A DNA stretch of 64,000 nt from Aphanomyces cochlioides. Its lineage: Eukaryota > Oomycota > Saprolegniomycetes > Saprolegniales > Verrucalvaceae. The stretch spans positions 1 through 64,000 of the forward strand of contig JAHQRK010000032.1 of assembly GCA_019828595.1 (NCBI GenBank), given 5' to 3'. The translations under genes and the position numbers were made by a program. Under the pieces are notes generated by a model, which saw nothing but the letters and a program-made list of their open reading frames with translations, did not search any database and had not been told where the DNA came from. Below are positions 24,294 to 36,745 of this stretch, one piece after another (position 1 is the first letter of the stretch; each line of letters begins with the position of its first letter).

Positions 24294-24365
24294 AGCACTT
24301 TGGCGCAGAGGAAGCGTGTTGGGCTCATAACCCAAAGGTCCTTGGATCGAAACCAAGAAGTGCTA
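24294..24365 (+). tRNA. Initiator tRNA-Met (CAU), copy 48
   Basis: Consensus; next copy 515 bp on. Confidence 0.95.
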
Positions 24366-24808
24366 TCTTTTTCCCACTTTTTTTCTCCCTCCACTTTCCA
24401 ACTTTTTCCATTCTCCCGCCTGCCATTTTAACGTCCGACCTGCCATGTTTACACCAATACCACGAGTCGTGGCCACTTCTTTTCATCTTTAAAAACACAT
24501 CAATTTCATAGACTGCACAAGCTCGCTCGTTGAGTTTGTGTGCATGCCTCTGTTTGGCTATGAACGGCCAGAGACTTGGCCATGCTTGTGTCTGCTGAAG
24601 ACTAATGTCAAGCCGAGATGGCTGACGTGGGTAAGGCAAGAGAATGTTCGCTGTGGTGTTAGATAGCAGGGTTGTGCGGTATGAGAGTGGTGTGTAGGAT
24701 ATGGTTTGTGTGAGCGCGTGGTGTGTGTGAGGGGTGAAATAGTGTGTCGATGTGTGTGCGTGACGATAAAATTTTGTATTTGTGTTTGACGGGAAAACAG
24801 GAGGAAGT

Positions 24809-24880
24809 AGCACTTTGGCGCAGAGGAAGCGTGTTGGGCTCATAACCCAAAGGTCCTTGGATCGAAACCAAGAAGTGCTA
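24809..24880 (+). tRNA. Initiator tRNA-Met (CAU), copy 49
   Basis: Consensus; next copy 516 bp on. Confidence 0.95.
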
Positions 24881-25324
24881 TCTTTTTCCCACTTTTTTTT
24901 CTCCCTCCACTTTCCAACTTTTTCCATTCTCCCGCCTGCCATTTTAACGTCCGACCTGCCATGTTTACACCAATACCACGAGTCGTGGCCACTTCTTTTC
25001 ATCTTTAAAAACACATCAATTTCATAGACTGCACAAGCTCGCTCGTTGAGTTTGTGTGCATGCCTCTGTTTGGCTATGAACGGCCAGAGACTTGGCCATG
25101 CTTGTGTCTGCTGAAGACTAATGTCAAGCCGAGATGGCTGACGTGGGTAAGGCAAGAGAATGTTCGCTGTGGTGTTAGATAGCAGGGTTGTGCGGTATGA
25201 GAGTGGTGTGTAGGATATGGTTTGTGTGAGCGCGTGGTGTGTGTGAGGGGTGAAATAGTGTGTCGATGTGTGTGCGTGACGATAAAATTTTGTATTTGTG
25301 TTTGACGGGAAAACAGGAGGAAGT

Positions 25325-25396
25325 AGCACTTTGGCGCAGAGGAAGCGTGTTGGGCTCATAACCCAAAGGTCCTTGGATCGAAACCAAGAAGTGCTA
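25325..25396 (+). tRNA. Initiator tRNA-Met (CAU), copy 50
   Basis: Consensus; first T-run is T4, second T9; next copy 516 bp on. Confidence 0.95.
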
Positions 25397-25840
25397 TCTT
25401 TTCCCACTTTTTTTTTCTCCCTCCACTTTCCAACTTTTTCCATTCTCCCGCCTGCCATTTTAACGTCCGACCTGCCATGTTTACACCAATACCACGAGTC
25501 GTGGCCACTTCTTTTCATCTTTAAAAACACATCAATTTCATAGACTGCACAAGCTCGCTCGTTGAGTTTGTGTGCATGCCTCTGTTTGGCTATGAACGGC
25601 CAGAGACTTGGCCATGCTTGTGTCTGCTGAAGACTAATGTCAAGCCGAGATGGCTGACGTGGGTAAGGCAAGAGAATGTTCGCTGTGGTGTTAGATAGCA
25701 GGGTTGTGCGGTATGAGAGTGGTGTGTAGGATATGGTTTGTGTGAGCGCGTGGTGTGTGTGAGGGGTGAAATAGTGTGTCGATGTGTGTGCGTGACGATA
25801 AAATTTTGTATTTGTGTTTGACGGGAAAACAGGAGGAAGT

Positions 25841-25912
25841 AGCACTTTGGCGCAGAGGAAGCGTGTTGGGCTCATAACCCAAAGGTCCTTGGATCGAAAC
25901 CAAGAAGTGCTA
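25841..25912 (+). tRNA. Initiator tRNA-Met (CAU), copy 51
   Basis: Consensus; next copy 514 bp on. Confidence 0.95.
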
Positions 25913-26354
25913 TCTTTTTCCCACTTTTTTCTCCCTCCACTTTCCAACTTTTTCCATTCTCCCGCCTGCCATTTTAACGTCCGACCTGCCATGTTTACAC
26001 CAATACCACGAGTCGTGGCCACTTCTTTTCATCTTTAAAAACACATCAATTTCATAGACTGCACAAGCTCGCTCGTTGAGTTTGTGTGCATGCCTCTGTT
26101 TGGCTATGAACGGCCAGAGACTTGGCCATGCTTGTGTCTGCTGAAGACTAATGTCAAGCCGAGATGGCTGACGTGGGTAAGGCAAGAGAATGTTCGCTGT
26201 GGTGTTAGATAGCAGGGTTGTGCGGTATGAGAGTGGTGTGTAGGATATGGTTTGTGTGAGCGCGTGGTGTGTGTGAGGGGTGAAATAGTGTGTCGATGTG
26301 TGTGCGTGACGATAAAATTTTGTATTTGTGTTTGACGGGAAAACAGGAGGAAGT

Positions 26355-26426
26355 AGCACTTTGGCGCAGAGGAAGCGTGTTGGGCTCATAACCCAAAGGT
26401 CCTTGGATCGAAACCAAGAAGTGCTA
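26355..26426 (+). tRNA. Initiator tRNA-Met (CAU), copy 52
   Basis: Consensus; next copy 515 bp on. Confidence 0.95.
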
Positions 26427-26869
26427 TCTTTTTCCCACTTTTTTTCTCCCTCCACTTTCCAACTTTTTCCATTCTCCCGCCTGCCATTTTAACGTCCGAC
26501 CTGCCATGTTTACACCAATACCACGAGTCGTGGCCACTTCTTTTCATCTTTAAAAACACATCAATTTCATAGACTGCACAAGCTCGCTCGTTGAGTTTGT
26601 GTGCATGCCTCTGTTTGGCTATGAACGGCCAGAGACTTGGCCATGCTTGTGTCTGCTGAAGACTAATGTCAAGCCGAGATGGCTGACGTGGGTAAGGCAA
26701 GAGAATGTTCGCTGTGGTGTTAGATAGCAGGGTTGTGCGGTATGAGAGTGGTGTGTAGGATATGGTTTGTGTGAGCGCGTGGTGTGTGTGAGGGGTGAAA
26801 TAGTGTGTCGATGTGTGTGCGTGACGATAAAATTTTGTATTTGTGTTTGACGGGAAAACAGGAGGAAGT

Positions 26870-26941
26870 AGCACTTTGGCGCAGAGGAAGCGTGTTGGGC
26901 TCATAACCCAAAGGTCCTTGGATCGAAACCAAGAAGTGCTA
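26870..26941 (+). tRNA. Initiator tRNA-Met (CAU), copy 53
   Basis: Consensus; next copy 515 bp on. Confidence 0.95.
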
Positions 26942-27384
26942 TCTTTTTCCCACTTTTTTTCTCCCTCCACTTTCCAACTTTTTCCATTCTCCCGCCTGCC
27001 ATTTTAACGTCCGACCTGCCATGTTTACACCAATACCACGAGTCGTGGCCACTTCTTTTCATCTTTAAAAACACATCAATTTCATAGACTGCACAAGCTC
27101 GCTCGTTGAGTTTGTGTGCATGCCTCTGTTTGGCTATGAACGGCCAGAGACTTGGCCATGCTTGTGTCTGCTGAAGACTAATGTCAAGCCGAGATGGCTG
27201 ACGTGGGTAAGGCAAGAGAATGTTCGCTGTGGTGTTAGATAGCAGGGTTGTGCGGTATGAGAGTGGTGTGTAGGATATGGTTTGTGTGAGCGCGTGGTGT
27301 GTGTGAGGGGTGAAATAGTGTGTCGATGTGTGTGCGTGACGATAAAATTTTGTATTTGTGTTTGACGGGAAAACAGGAGGAAGT

Positions 27385-27456
27385 AGCACTTTGGCGCAGA
27401 GGAAGCGTGTTGGGCTCATAACCCAAAGGTCCTTGGATCGAAACCAAGAAGTGCTA
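27385..27456 (+). tRNA. Initiator tRNA-Met (CAU), copy 54
   Basis: Consensus; next copy 515 bp on. Confidence 0.95.
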
Positions 27457-27899
27457 TCTTTTTCCCACTTTTTTTCTCCCTCCACTTTCCAACTTTTTCC
27501 ATTCTCCCGCCTGCCATTTTAACGTCCGACCTGCCATGTTTACACCAATACCACGAGTCGTGGCCACTTCTTTTCATCTTTAAAAACACATCAATTTCAT
27601 AGACTGCACAAGCTCGCTCGTTGAGTTTGTGTGCATGCCTCTGTTTGGCTATGAACGGCCAGAGACTTGGCCATGCTTGTGTCTGCTGAAGACTAATGTC
27701 AAGCCGAGATGGCTGACGTGGGTAAGGCAAGAGAATGTTCGCTGTGGTGTTAGATAGCAGGGTTGTGCGGTATGAGAGTGGTGTGTAGGATATGGTTTGT
27801 GTGAGCGCGTGGTGTGTGTGAGGGGTGAAATAGTGTGTCGATGTGTGTGCGTGACGATAAAATTTTGTATTTGTGTTTGACGGGAAAACAGGAGGAAGT

Positions 27900-27971
27900 A
27901 GCACTTTGGCGCAGAGGAAGCGTGTTGGGCTCATAACCCAAAGGTCCTTGGATCGAAACCAAGAAGTGCTA
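27900..27971 (+). tRNA. Initiator tRNA-Met (CAU), copy 55
   Basis: Consensus; next copy 515 bp on. Confidence 0.95.
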
Positions 27972-28414
27972 TCTTTTTCCCACTTTTTTTCTCCCTCCAC
28001 TTTCCAACTTTTTCCATTCTCCCGCCTGCCATTTTAACGTCCGACCTGCCATGTTTACACCAATACCACGAGTCGTGGCCACTTCTTTTCATCTTTAAAA
28101 ACACATCAATTTCATAGACTGCACAAGCTCGCTCGTTGAGTTTGTGTGCATGCCTCTGTTTGGCTATGAACGGCCAGAGACTTGGCCATGCTTGTGTCTG
28201 CTGAAGACTAATGTCAAGCCGAGATGGCTGACGTGGGTAAGGCAAGAGAATGTTCGCTGTGGTGTTAGATAGCAGGGTTGTGCGGTATGAGAGTGGTGTG
28301 TAGGATATGGTTTGTGTGAGCGCGTGGTGTGTGTGAGGGGTGAAATAGTGTGTCGATGTGTGTGCGTGACGATAAAATTTTGTATTTGTGTTTGACGGGA
28401 AAACAGGAGGAAGT

Positions 28415-28486
28415 AGCACTTTGGCGCAGAGGAAGCGTGTTGGGCTCATAACCCAAAGGTCCTTGGATCGAAACCAAGAAGTGCTA
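28415..28486 (+). tRNA. Initiator tRNA-Met (CAU), copy 56
   Basis: Consensus; the AC between the two T-runs is missing; next copy 513 bp on. Confidence 0.95.
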
Positions 28487-28927
28487 TCTTTTTCCCTTTT
28501 TTTCTCCCTCCACTTTCCAACTTTTTCCATTCTCCCGCCTGCCATTTTAACGTCCGACCTGCCATGTTTACACCAATACCACGAGTCGTGGCCACTTCTT
28601 TTCATCTTTAAAAACACATCAATTTCATAGACTGCACAAGCTCGCTCGTTGAGTTTGTGTGCATGCCTCTGTTTGGCTATGAACGGCCAGAGACTTGGCC
28701 ATGCTTGTGTCTGCTGAAGACTAATGTCAAGCCGAGATGGCTGACGTGGGTAAGGCAAGAGAATGTTCGCTGTGGTGTTAGATAGCAGGGTTGTGCGGTA
28801 TGAGAGTGGTGTGTAGGATATGGTTTGTGTGAGCGCGTGGTGTGTGTGAGGGGTGAAATAGTGTGTCGATGTGTGTGCGTGACGATAAAATTTTGTATTT
28901 GTGTTTGACGGGAAAACAGGAGGAAGT

Positions 28928-28999
28928 AGCACTTTGGCGCAGAGGAAGCGTGTTGGGCTCATAACCCAAAGGTCCTTGGATCGAAACCAAGAAGTGCTA
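28928..28999 (+). tRNA. Initiator tRNA-Met (CAU), copy 57
   Basis: Consensus; next copy 514 bp on. Confidence 0.95.
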
Positions 29000-29441
29000 T
29001 CTTTTTCCCACTTTTTTCTCCCTCCACTTTCCAACTTTTTCCATTCTCCCGCCTGCCATTTTAACGTCCGACCTGCCATGTTTACACCAATACCACGAGT
29101 CGTGGCCACTTCTTTTCATCTTTAAAAACACATCAATTTCATAGACTGCACAAGCTCGCTCGTTGAGTTTGTGTGCATGCCTCTGTTTGGCTATGAACGG
29201 CCAGAGACTTGGCCATGCTTGTGTCTGCTGAAGACTAATGTCAAGCCGAGATGGCTGACGTGGGTAAGGCAAGAGAATGTTCGCTGTGGTGTTAGATAGC
29301 AGGGTTGTGCGGTATGAGAGTGGTGTGTAGGATATGGTTTGTGTGAGCGCGTGGTGTGTGTGAGGGGTGAAATAGTGTGTCGATGTGTGTGCGTGACGAT
29401 AAAATTTTGTATTTGTGTTTGACGGGAAAACAGGAGGAAGT

Positions 29442-29513
29442 AGCACTTTGGAGCAGAGGAAGCGTGTTGGGCTCATAACCCAAAGGTCCTTGGATCGAAA
29501 CCAAGAAGTGCTA
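29442..29513 (+). tRNA. Initiator tRNA-Met (CAU), copy 58, C11A variant
   Basis: C11 is A at 29,452, replacing the C11:G24 pair of the D stem by an A:G mismatch and changing the A box. First and isolated member of the five-copy variant class. Next copy 515 bp on. Confidence 0.8.
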
Positions 29514-29956
29514 TCTTTTTCCCACTTTTTTTCTCCCTCCACTTTCCAACTTTTTCCATTCTCCCGCCTGCCATTTTAACGTCCGACCTGCCATGTTTAC
29601 ACCAATACCACGAGTCGTGGCCACTTCTTTTCATCTTTAAAAACACATCAATTTCATAGACTGCACAAGCTCGCTCGTTGAGTTTGTGTGCATGCCTCTG
29701 TTTGGCTATGAACGGCCAGAGACTTGGCCATGCTTGTGTCTGCTGAAGACTAATGTCAAGCCGAGATGGCTGACGTGGGTAAGGCAAGAGAATGTTCGCT
29801 GTGGTGTTAGATAGCAGGGTTGTGCGGTATGAGAGTGGTGTGTAGGATATGGTTTGTGTGAGCGCGTGGTGTGTGTGAGGGGTGAAATAGTGTGTCGATG
29901 TGTGTGCGTGACGATAAAATTTTGTATTTGTGTTTGACGGGAAAACAGGAGGAAGT

Positions 29957-30028
29957 AGCACTTTGGCGCAGAGGAAGCGTGTTGGGCTCATAACCCAAAG
30001 GTCCTTGGATCGAAACCAAGAAGTGCTA
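29957..30028 (+). tRNA. Initiator tRNA-Met (CAU), copy 59
   Basis: Consensus; next copy 515 bp on. Confidence 0.95.
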
Positions 30029-30471
30029 TCTTTTTCCCACTTTTTTTCTCCCTCCACTTTCCAACTTTTTCCATTCTCCCGCCTGCCATTTTAACGTCCG
30101 ACCTGCCATGTTTACACCAATACCACGAGTCGTGGCCACTTCTTTTCATCTTTAAAAACACATCAATTTCATAGACTGCACAAGCTCGCTCGTTGAGTTT
30201 GTGTGCATGCCTCTGTTTGGCTATGAACGGCCAGAGACTTGGCCATGCTTGTGTCTGCTGAAGACTAATGTCAAGCCGAGATGGCTGACGTGGGTAAGGC
30301 AAGAGAATGTTCGCTGTGGTGTTAGATAGCAGGGTTGTGCGGTATGAGAGTGGTGTGTAGGATATGGTTTGTGTGAGCGCGTGGTGTGTGTGAGGGGTGA
30401 AATAGTGTGTCGATGTGTGTGCGTGACGATAAAATTTTGTATTTGTGTTTGACGGGAAAACAGGAGGAAGT

Positions 30472-30543
30472 AGCACTTTGGCGCAGAGGAAGCGTGTTGG
30501 GCTCATAACCCAAAGGTCCTTGGATCGAAACCAAGAAGTGCTA
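30472..30543 (+). tRNA. Initiator tRNA-Met (CAU), copy 60
   Basis: Consensus; one extra C after the first T-run; next copy 515 bp on. Confidence 0.95.
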
Positions 30544-30986
30544 TCTTTTTCCCCACTTTTTTCTCCCTCCACTTTCCAACTTTTTCCATTCTCCCGCCTG
30601 CCATTTTAACGTCCGACCTGCCATGTTTACACCAATACCACGAGTCGTGGCCACTTCTTTTCATCTTTAAAAACACATCAATTTCATAGACTGCACAAGC
30701 TCGCTCGTTGAGTTTGTGTGCATGCCTCTGTTTGGCTATGAACGGCCAGAGACTTGGCCATGCTTGTGTCTGCTGAAGACTAATGTCAAGCCGAGATGGC
30801 TGACGTGGGTAAGGCAAGAGAATGTTCGCTGTGGTGTTAGATAGCAGGGTTGTGCGGTATGAGAGTGGTGTGTAGGATATGGTTTGTGTGAGCGCGTGGT
30901 GTGTGTGAGGGGTGAAATAGTGTGTCGATGTGTGTGCGTGACGATAAAATTTTGTATTTGTGTTTGACGGGAAAACAGGAGGAAGT

Positions 30987-31058
30987 AGCACTTTGGCGCA
31001 GAGGAAGCGTGTTGGGCTCATAACCCAAAGGTCCTTGGATCGAAACCAAGAAGTGCTA
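30987..31058 (+). tRNA. Initiator tRNA-Met (CAU), copy 61
   Basis: Consensus; spacer has the T-to-G marker near 31,121; next copy 567 bp on because of a 52-bp duplication. Confidence 0.95.
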
Positions 31059-31388
31059 TCTTTTTCCCACTTTTTTTCTCCCTCCACTTTCCAACTTTTT
31101 CCATTCTCCCGCCTGCCATTTGAACGTCCGACCTGCCATGTTTACACCAATACCACGAGTCGTGGCCACTTCTTTTCATCTTTAAAAACACATCAATTTC
31201 ATAGACTGCACAAGCTCGCTCGTTGAGTTTGTGTGCATGCCTCTGTTTGGCTATGAACGGCCAGAGACTTGGCCATGCTTGTGTCTGCTGAAGACTAATG
31301 TCAAGCCGAGATGGCTGACGTGGGTAAGGCAAGAGAATGTTCGCTGTGGTGTTAGATAGCAGGGTTGTGCGGTATGAGAGTGGTGTGT

Positions 31389-31492
31389 AGGATATGGTTT
31401 GTGTGAGCGCGTGGTGTGTGTGAGGGGTGAAATAGTGTGTAGGATATGGTTTGTGTGAGCGCGTGGTGTGTGTGAGGGGTGAAATAGTGTGT
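31389..31492. repeat. 52-bp tandem duplication inside the GT-rich part of an array unit
   Basis: Two adjacent 52-bp copies, each starting AGGATATGGTTTGTGTGAGC, lie between tRNA copies 61 and 62. They account exactly for the 567-bp spacing. Short GTGTGT repeats at the junction suggest slippage or unequal pairing. Confidence 0.9.
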
Positions 31493-31553
31493 CGATGTGT
31501 GTGCGTGACGATAAAATTTTGTATTTGTGTTTGACGGGAAAACAGGAGGAAGT

Positions 31554-31625
31554 AGCACTTTGGCGCAGAGGAAGCGTGTTGGGCTCATAACCCAAAGGTC
31601 CTTGGATCGAAACCAAGAAGTGCTA
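31554..31625 (+). tRNA. Initiator tRNA-Met (CAU), copy 62
   Basis: Consensus; spacer has the T-to-G marker near 31,688; next copy 546 bp on because of a 31-bp duplication. Confidence 0.95.
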
Positions 31626-31955
31626 TCTTTTTCCCACTTTTTTTCTCCCTCCACTTTCCAACTTTTTCCATTCTCCCGCCTGCCATTTGAACGTCCGACC
31701 TGCCATGTTTACACCAATACCACGAGTCGTGGCCACTTCTTTTCATCTTTAAAAACACATCAATTTCATAGACTGCACAAGCTCGCTCGTTGAGTTTGTG
31801 TGCATGCCTCTGTTTGGCTATGAACGGCCAGAGACTTGGCCATGCTTGTGTCTGCTGAAGACTAATGTCAAGCCGAGATGGCTGACGTGGGTAAGGCAAG
31901 AGAATGTTCGCTGTGGTGTTAGATAGCAGGGTTGTGCGGTATGAGAGTGGTGTGT

Positions 31956-32017
31956 AGGATATGGTTTGTGTGAGCGCGTGGTGTGTAGGATATGGTTTGT
32001 GTGAGCGCGTGGTGTGT
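31956..32017. repeat. 31-bp tandem duplication inside the GT-rich part of an array unit
   Basis: Two adjacent 31-bp copies starting with the same AGGATATGGTTTG block lie between tRNA copies 62 and 63 and explain the 546-bp spacing. The end point differs from the 52-bp duplication one unit earlier, so this is an independent or reworked event. Confidence 0.9.
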
Positions 32018-32099
32018 GTGAGGGGTGAAATAGTGTGTCGATGTGTGTGCGTGACGATAAAATTTTGTATTTGTGTTTGACGGGAAAACAGGAGGAAGT

Positions 32100-32171
32100 A
32101 GCACTTTGGCGCAGAGGAAGCGTGTTGGGCTCATAACCCAAAGGTCCTTGGATCGAAACCAAGAAGTGCTA
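32100..32171 (+). tRNA. Initiator tRNA-Met (CAU), copy 63
   Basis: Consensus; spacer lacks the T-to-G marker; next copy 515 bp on. Confidence 0.95.
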
Positions 32172-32614
32172 TCTTTTTCCCACTTTTTTTCTCCCTCCAC
32201 TTTCCAACTTTTTCCATTCTCCCGCCTGCCATTTTAACGTCCGACCTGCCATGTTTACACCAATACCACGAGTCGTGGCCACTTCTTTTCATCTTTAAAA
32301 ACACATCAATTTCATAGACTGCACAAGCTCGCTCGTTGAGTTTGTGTGCATGCCTCTGTTTGGCTATGAACGGCCAGAGACTTGGCCATGCTTGTGTCTG
32401 CTGAAGACTAATGTCAAGCCGAGATGGCTGACGTGGGTAAGGCAAGAGAATGTTCGCTGTGGTGTTAGATAGCAGGGTTGTGCGGTATGAGAGTGGTGTG
32501 TAGGATATGGTTTGTGTGAGCGCGTGGTGTGTGTGAGGGGTGAAATAGTGTGTCGATGTGTGTGCGTGACGATAAAATTTTGTATTTGTGTTTGACGGGA
32601 AAACAGGAGGAAGT

Positions 32615-32686
32615 AGCACTTTGGCGCAGAGGAAGCGTGTTGGGCTCATAACCCAAAGGTCCTTGGATCGAAACCAAGAAGTGCTA
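32615..32686 (+). tRNA. Initiator tRNA-Met (CAU), copy 64
   Basis: Consensus; second T-run is T11, the longest seen; T-to-G marker present; next copy 519 bp on. Confidence 0.95.
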
Positions 32687-33133
32687 TCTTTTTCCCACTT
32701 TTTTTTTTTCTCCCTCCACTTTCCAACTTTTTCCATTCTCCCGCCTGCCATTTGAACGTCCGACCTGCCATGTTTACACCAATACCACGAGTCGTGGCCA
32801 CTTCTTTTCATCTTTAAAAACACATCAATTTCATAGACTGCACAAGCTCGCTCGTTGAGTTTGTGTGCATGCCTCTGTTTGGCTATGAACGGCCAGAGAC
32901 TTGGCCATGCTTGTGTCTGCTGAAGACTAATGTCAAGCCGAGATGGCTGACGTGGGTAAGGCAAGAGAATGTTCGCTGTGGTGTTAGATAGCAGGGTTGT
33001 GCGGTATGAGAGTGGTGTGTAGGATATGGTTTGTGTGAGCGCGTGGTGTGTGTGAGGGGTGAAATAGTGTGTCGATGTGTGTGCGTGACGATAAAATTTT
33101 GTATTTGTGTTTGACGGGAAAACAGGAGGAAGT

Positions 33134-33205
33134 AGCACTTTGGCGCAGAGGAAGCGTGTTGGGCTCATAACCCAAAGGTCCTTGGATCGAAACCAAGAAG
33201 TGCTA
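33134..33205 (+). tRNA. Initiator tRNA-Met (CAU), copy 65
   Basis: Consensus; last unit with the T-to-G marker; next copy 515 bp on. Confidence 0.95.
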
Positions 33206-33648
33206 TCTTTTTCCCACTTTTTTTCTCCCTCCACTTTCCAACTTTTTCCATTCTCCCGCCTGCCATTTGAACGTCCGACCTGCCATGTTTACACCAATAC
33301 CACGAGTCGTGGCCACTTCTTTTCATCTTTAAAAACACATCAATTTCATAGACTGCACAAGCTCGCTCGTTGAGTTTGTGTGCATGCCTCTGTTTGGCTA
33401 TGAACGGCCAGAGACTTGGCCATGCTTGTGTCTGCTGAAGACTAATGTCAAGCCGAGATGGCTGACGTGGGTAAGGCAAGAGAATGTTCGCTGTGGTGTT
33501 AGATAGCAGGGTTGTGCGGTATGAGAGTGGTGTGTAGGATATGGTTTGTGTGAGCGCGTGGTGTGTGTGAGGGGTGAAATAGTGTGTCGATGTGTGTGCG
33601 TGACGATAAAATTTTGTATTTGTGTTTGACGGGAAAACAGGAGGAAGT

Positions 33649-33720
33649 AGCACTTTGGCGCAGAGGAAGCGTGTTGGGCTCATAACCCAAAGGTCCTTGG
33701 ATCGAAACCAAGAAGTGCTA
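33649..33720 (+). tRNA. Initiator tRNA-Met (CAU), copy 66
   Basis: Consensus; next copy 515 bp on. Confidence 0.95.
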
Positions 33721-34163
33721 TCTTTTTCCCACTTTTTTTCTCCCTCCACTTTCCAACTTTTTCCATTCTCCCGCCTGCCATTTTAACGTCCGACCTGCCA
33801 TGTTTACACCAATACCACGAGTCGTGGCCACTTCTTTTCATCTTTAAAAACACATCAATTTCATAGACTGCACAAGCTCGCTCGTTGAGTTTGTGTGCAT
33901 GCCTCTGTTTGGCTATGAACGGCCAGAGACTTGGCCATGCTTGTGTCTGCTGAAGACTAATGTCAAGCCGAGATGGCTGACGTGGGTAAGGCAAGAGAAT
34001 GTTCGCTGTGGTGTTAGATAGCAGGGTTGTGCGGTATGAGAGTGGTGTGTAGGATATGGTTTGTGTGAGCGCGTGGTGTGTGTGAGGGGTGAAATAGTGT
34101 GTCGATGTGTGTGCGTGACGATAAAATTTTGTATTTGTGTTTGACGGGAAAACAGGAGGAAGT

Positions 34164-34235
34164 AGCACTTTGGCGCAGAGGAAGCGTGTTGGGCTCATAA
34201 CCCAAAGGTCCTTGGATCGAAACCAAGAAGTGCTA
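34164..34235 (+). tRNA. Initiator tRNA-Met (CAU), copy 67
   Basis: Consensus; next copy 516 bp on. Confidence 0.95.
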
Positions 34236-34679
34236 TCTTTTTCCCACTTTTTTTTCTCCCTCCACTTTCCAACTTTTTCCATTCTCCCGCCTGCCATTTT
34301 AACGTCCGACCTGCCATGTTTACACCAATACCACGAGTCGTGGCCACTTCTTTTCATCTTTAAAAACACATCAATTTCATAGACTGCACAAGCTCGCTCG
34401 TTGAGTTTGTGTGCATGCCTCTGTTTGGCTATGAACGGCCAGAGACTTGGCCATGCTTGTGTCTGCTGAAGACTAATGTCAAGCCGAGATGGCTGACGTG
34501 GGTAAGGCAAGAGAATGTTCGCTGTGGTGTTAGATAGCAGGGTTGTGCGGTATGAGAGTGGTGTGTAGGATATGGTTTGTGTGAGCGCGTGGTGTGTGTG
34601 AGGGGTGAAATAGTGTGTCGATGTGTGTGCGTGACGATAAAATTTTGTATTTGTGTTTGACGGGAAAACAGGAGGAAGT

Positions 34680-34751
34680 AGCACTTTGGCGCAGAGGAAG
34701 CGTGTTGGGCTCATAACCCAAAGGTCCTTGGATCGAAACCAAGAAGTGCTA
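34680..34751 (+). tRNA. Initiator tRNA-Met (CAU), copy 68
   Basis: Consensus; next copy 515 bp on. Confidence 0.95.
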
Positions 34752-35194
34752 TCTTTTTCCCACTTTTTTTCTCCCTCCACTTTCCAACTTTTTCCATTCT
34801 CCCGCCTGCCATTTTAACGTCCGACCTGCCATGTTTACACCAATACCACGAGTCGTGGCCACTTCTTTTCATCTTTAAAAACACATCAATTTCATAGACT
34901 GCACAAGCTCGCTCGTTGAGTTTGTGTGCATGCCTCTGTTTGGCTATGAACGGCCAGAGACTTGGCCATGCTTGTGTCTGCTGAAGACTAATGTCAAGCC
35001 GAGATGGCTGACGTGGGTAAGGCAAGAGAATGTTCGCTGTGGTGTTAGATAGCAGGGTTGTGCGGTATGAGAGTGGTGTGTAGGATATGGTTTGTGTGAG
35101 CGCGTGGTGTGTGTGAGGGGTGAAATAGTGTGTCGATGTGTGTGCGTGACGATAAAATTTTGTATTTGTGTTTGACGGGAAAACAGGAGGAAGT

Positions 35195-35266
35195 AGCACT
35201 TTGGCGCAGAGGAAGCGTGTTGGGCTCATAACCCAAAGGTCCTTGGATCGAAACCAAGAAGTGCTA
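35195..35266 (+). tRNA. Initiator tRNA-Met (CAU), copy 69
   Basis: Consensus; T9 tract; first half of a dimer repeated at copies 71-72; next copy 517 bp on. Confidence 0.95.
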
Positions 35267-35711
35267 TCTTTTTCCCACTTTTTTTTTCTCCCTCCACTTT
35301 CCAACTTTTTCCATTCTCCCGCCTGCCATTTTAACGTCCGACCTGCCATGTTTACACCAATACCACGAGTCGTGGCCACTTCTTTTCATCTTTAAAAACA
35401 CATCAATTTCATAGACTGCACAAGCTCGCTCGTTGAGTTTGTGTGCATGCCTCTGTTTGGCTATGAACGGCCAGAGACTTGGCCATGCTTGTGTCTGCTG
35501 AAGACTAATGTCAAGCCGAGATGGCTGACGTGGGTAAGGCAAGAGAATGTTCGCTGTGGTGTTAGATAGCAGGGTTGTGCGGTATGAGAGTGGTGTGTAG
35601 GATATGGTTTGTGTGAGCGCGTGGTGTGTGTGAGGGGTGAAATAGTGTGTCGATGTGTGTGCGTGACGATAAAATTTTGTATTTGTGTTTGACGGGAAAA
35701 CAGGAGGAAGT

Positions 35712-35783
35712 AGCACTTTGGAGCAGAGGAAGCGTGTTGGGCTCATAACCCAAAGGTCCTTGGATCGAAACCAAGAAGTGCTA
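35712..35783 (+). tRNA. Initiator tRNA-Met (CAU), copy 70, C11A variant
   Basis: C11 is A at 35,722; T9 tract; next copy 517 bp on. Confidence 0.8.
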
Positions 35784-36228
35784 TCTTTTTCCCACTTTTT
35801 TTTTCTCCCTCCACTTTCCAACTTTTTCCATTCTCCCGCCTGCCATTTTAACGTCCGACCTGCCATGTTTACACCAATACCACGAGTCGTGGCCACTTCT
35901 TTTCATCTTTAAAAACACATCAATTTCATAGACTGCACAAGCTCGCTCGTTGAGTTTGTGTGCATGCCTCTGTTTGGCTATGAACGGCCAGAGACTTGGC
36001 CATGCTTGTGTCTGCTGAAGACTAATGTCAAGCCGAGATGGCTGACGTGGGTAAGGCAAGAGAATGTTCGCTGTGGTGTTAGATAGCAGGGTTGTGCGGT
36101 ATGAGAGTGGTGTGTAGGATATGGTTTGTGTGAGCGCGTGGTGTGTGTGAGGGGTGAAATAGTGTGTCGATGTGTGTGCGTGACGATAAAATTTTGTATT
36201 TGTGTTTGACGGGAAAACAGGAGGAAGT

Positions 36229-36300
36229 AGCACTTTGGCGCAGAGGAAGCGTGTTGGGCTCATAACCCAAAGGTCCTTGGATCGAAACCAAGAAGTGCTA
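36229..36300 (+). tRNA. Initiator tRNA-Met (CAU), copy 71
   Basis: Consensus; T9 tract; next copy 517 bp on. Confidence 0.95.
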
Positions 36301-36745
36301 TCTTTTTCCCACTTTTTTTTTCTCCCTCCACTTTCCAACTTTTTCCATTCTCCCGCCTGCCATTTTAACGTCCGACCTGCCATGTTTACACCAATACCAC
36401 GAGTCGTGGCCACTTCTTTTCATCTTTAAAAACACATCAATTTCATAGACTGCACAAGCTCGCTCGTTGAGTTTGTGTGCATGCCTCTGTTTGGCTATGA
36501 ACGGCCAGAGACTTGGCCATGCTTGTGTCTGCTGAAGACTAATGTCAAGCCGAGATGGCTGACGTGGGTAAGGCAAGAGAATGTTCGCTGTGGTGTTAGA
36601 TAGCAGGGTTGTGCGGTATGAGAGTGGTGTGTAGGATATGGTTTGTGTGAGCGCGTGGTGTGTGTGAGGGGTGAAATAGTGTGTCGATGTGTGTGCGTGA
36701 CGATAAAATTTTGTATTTGTGTTTGACGGGAAAACAGGAGGAAGT

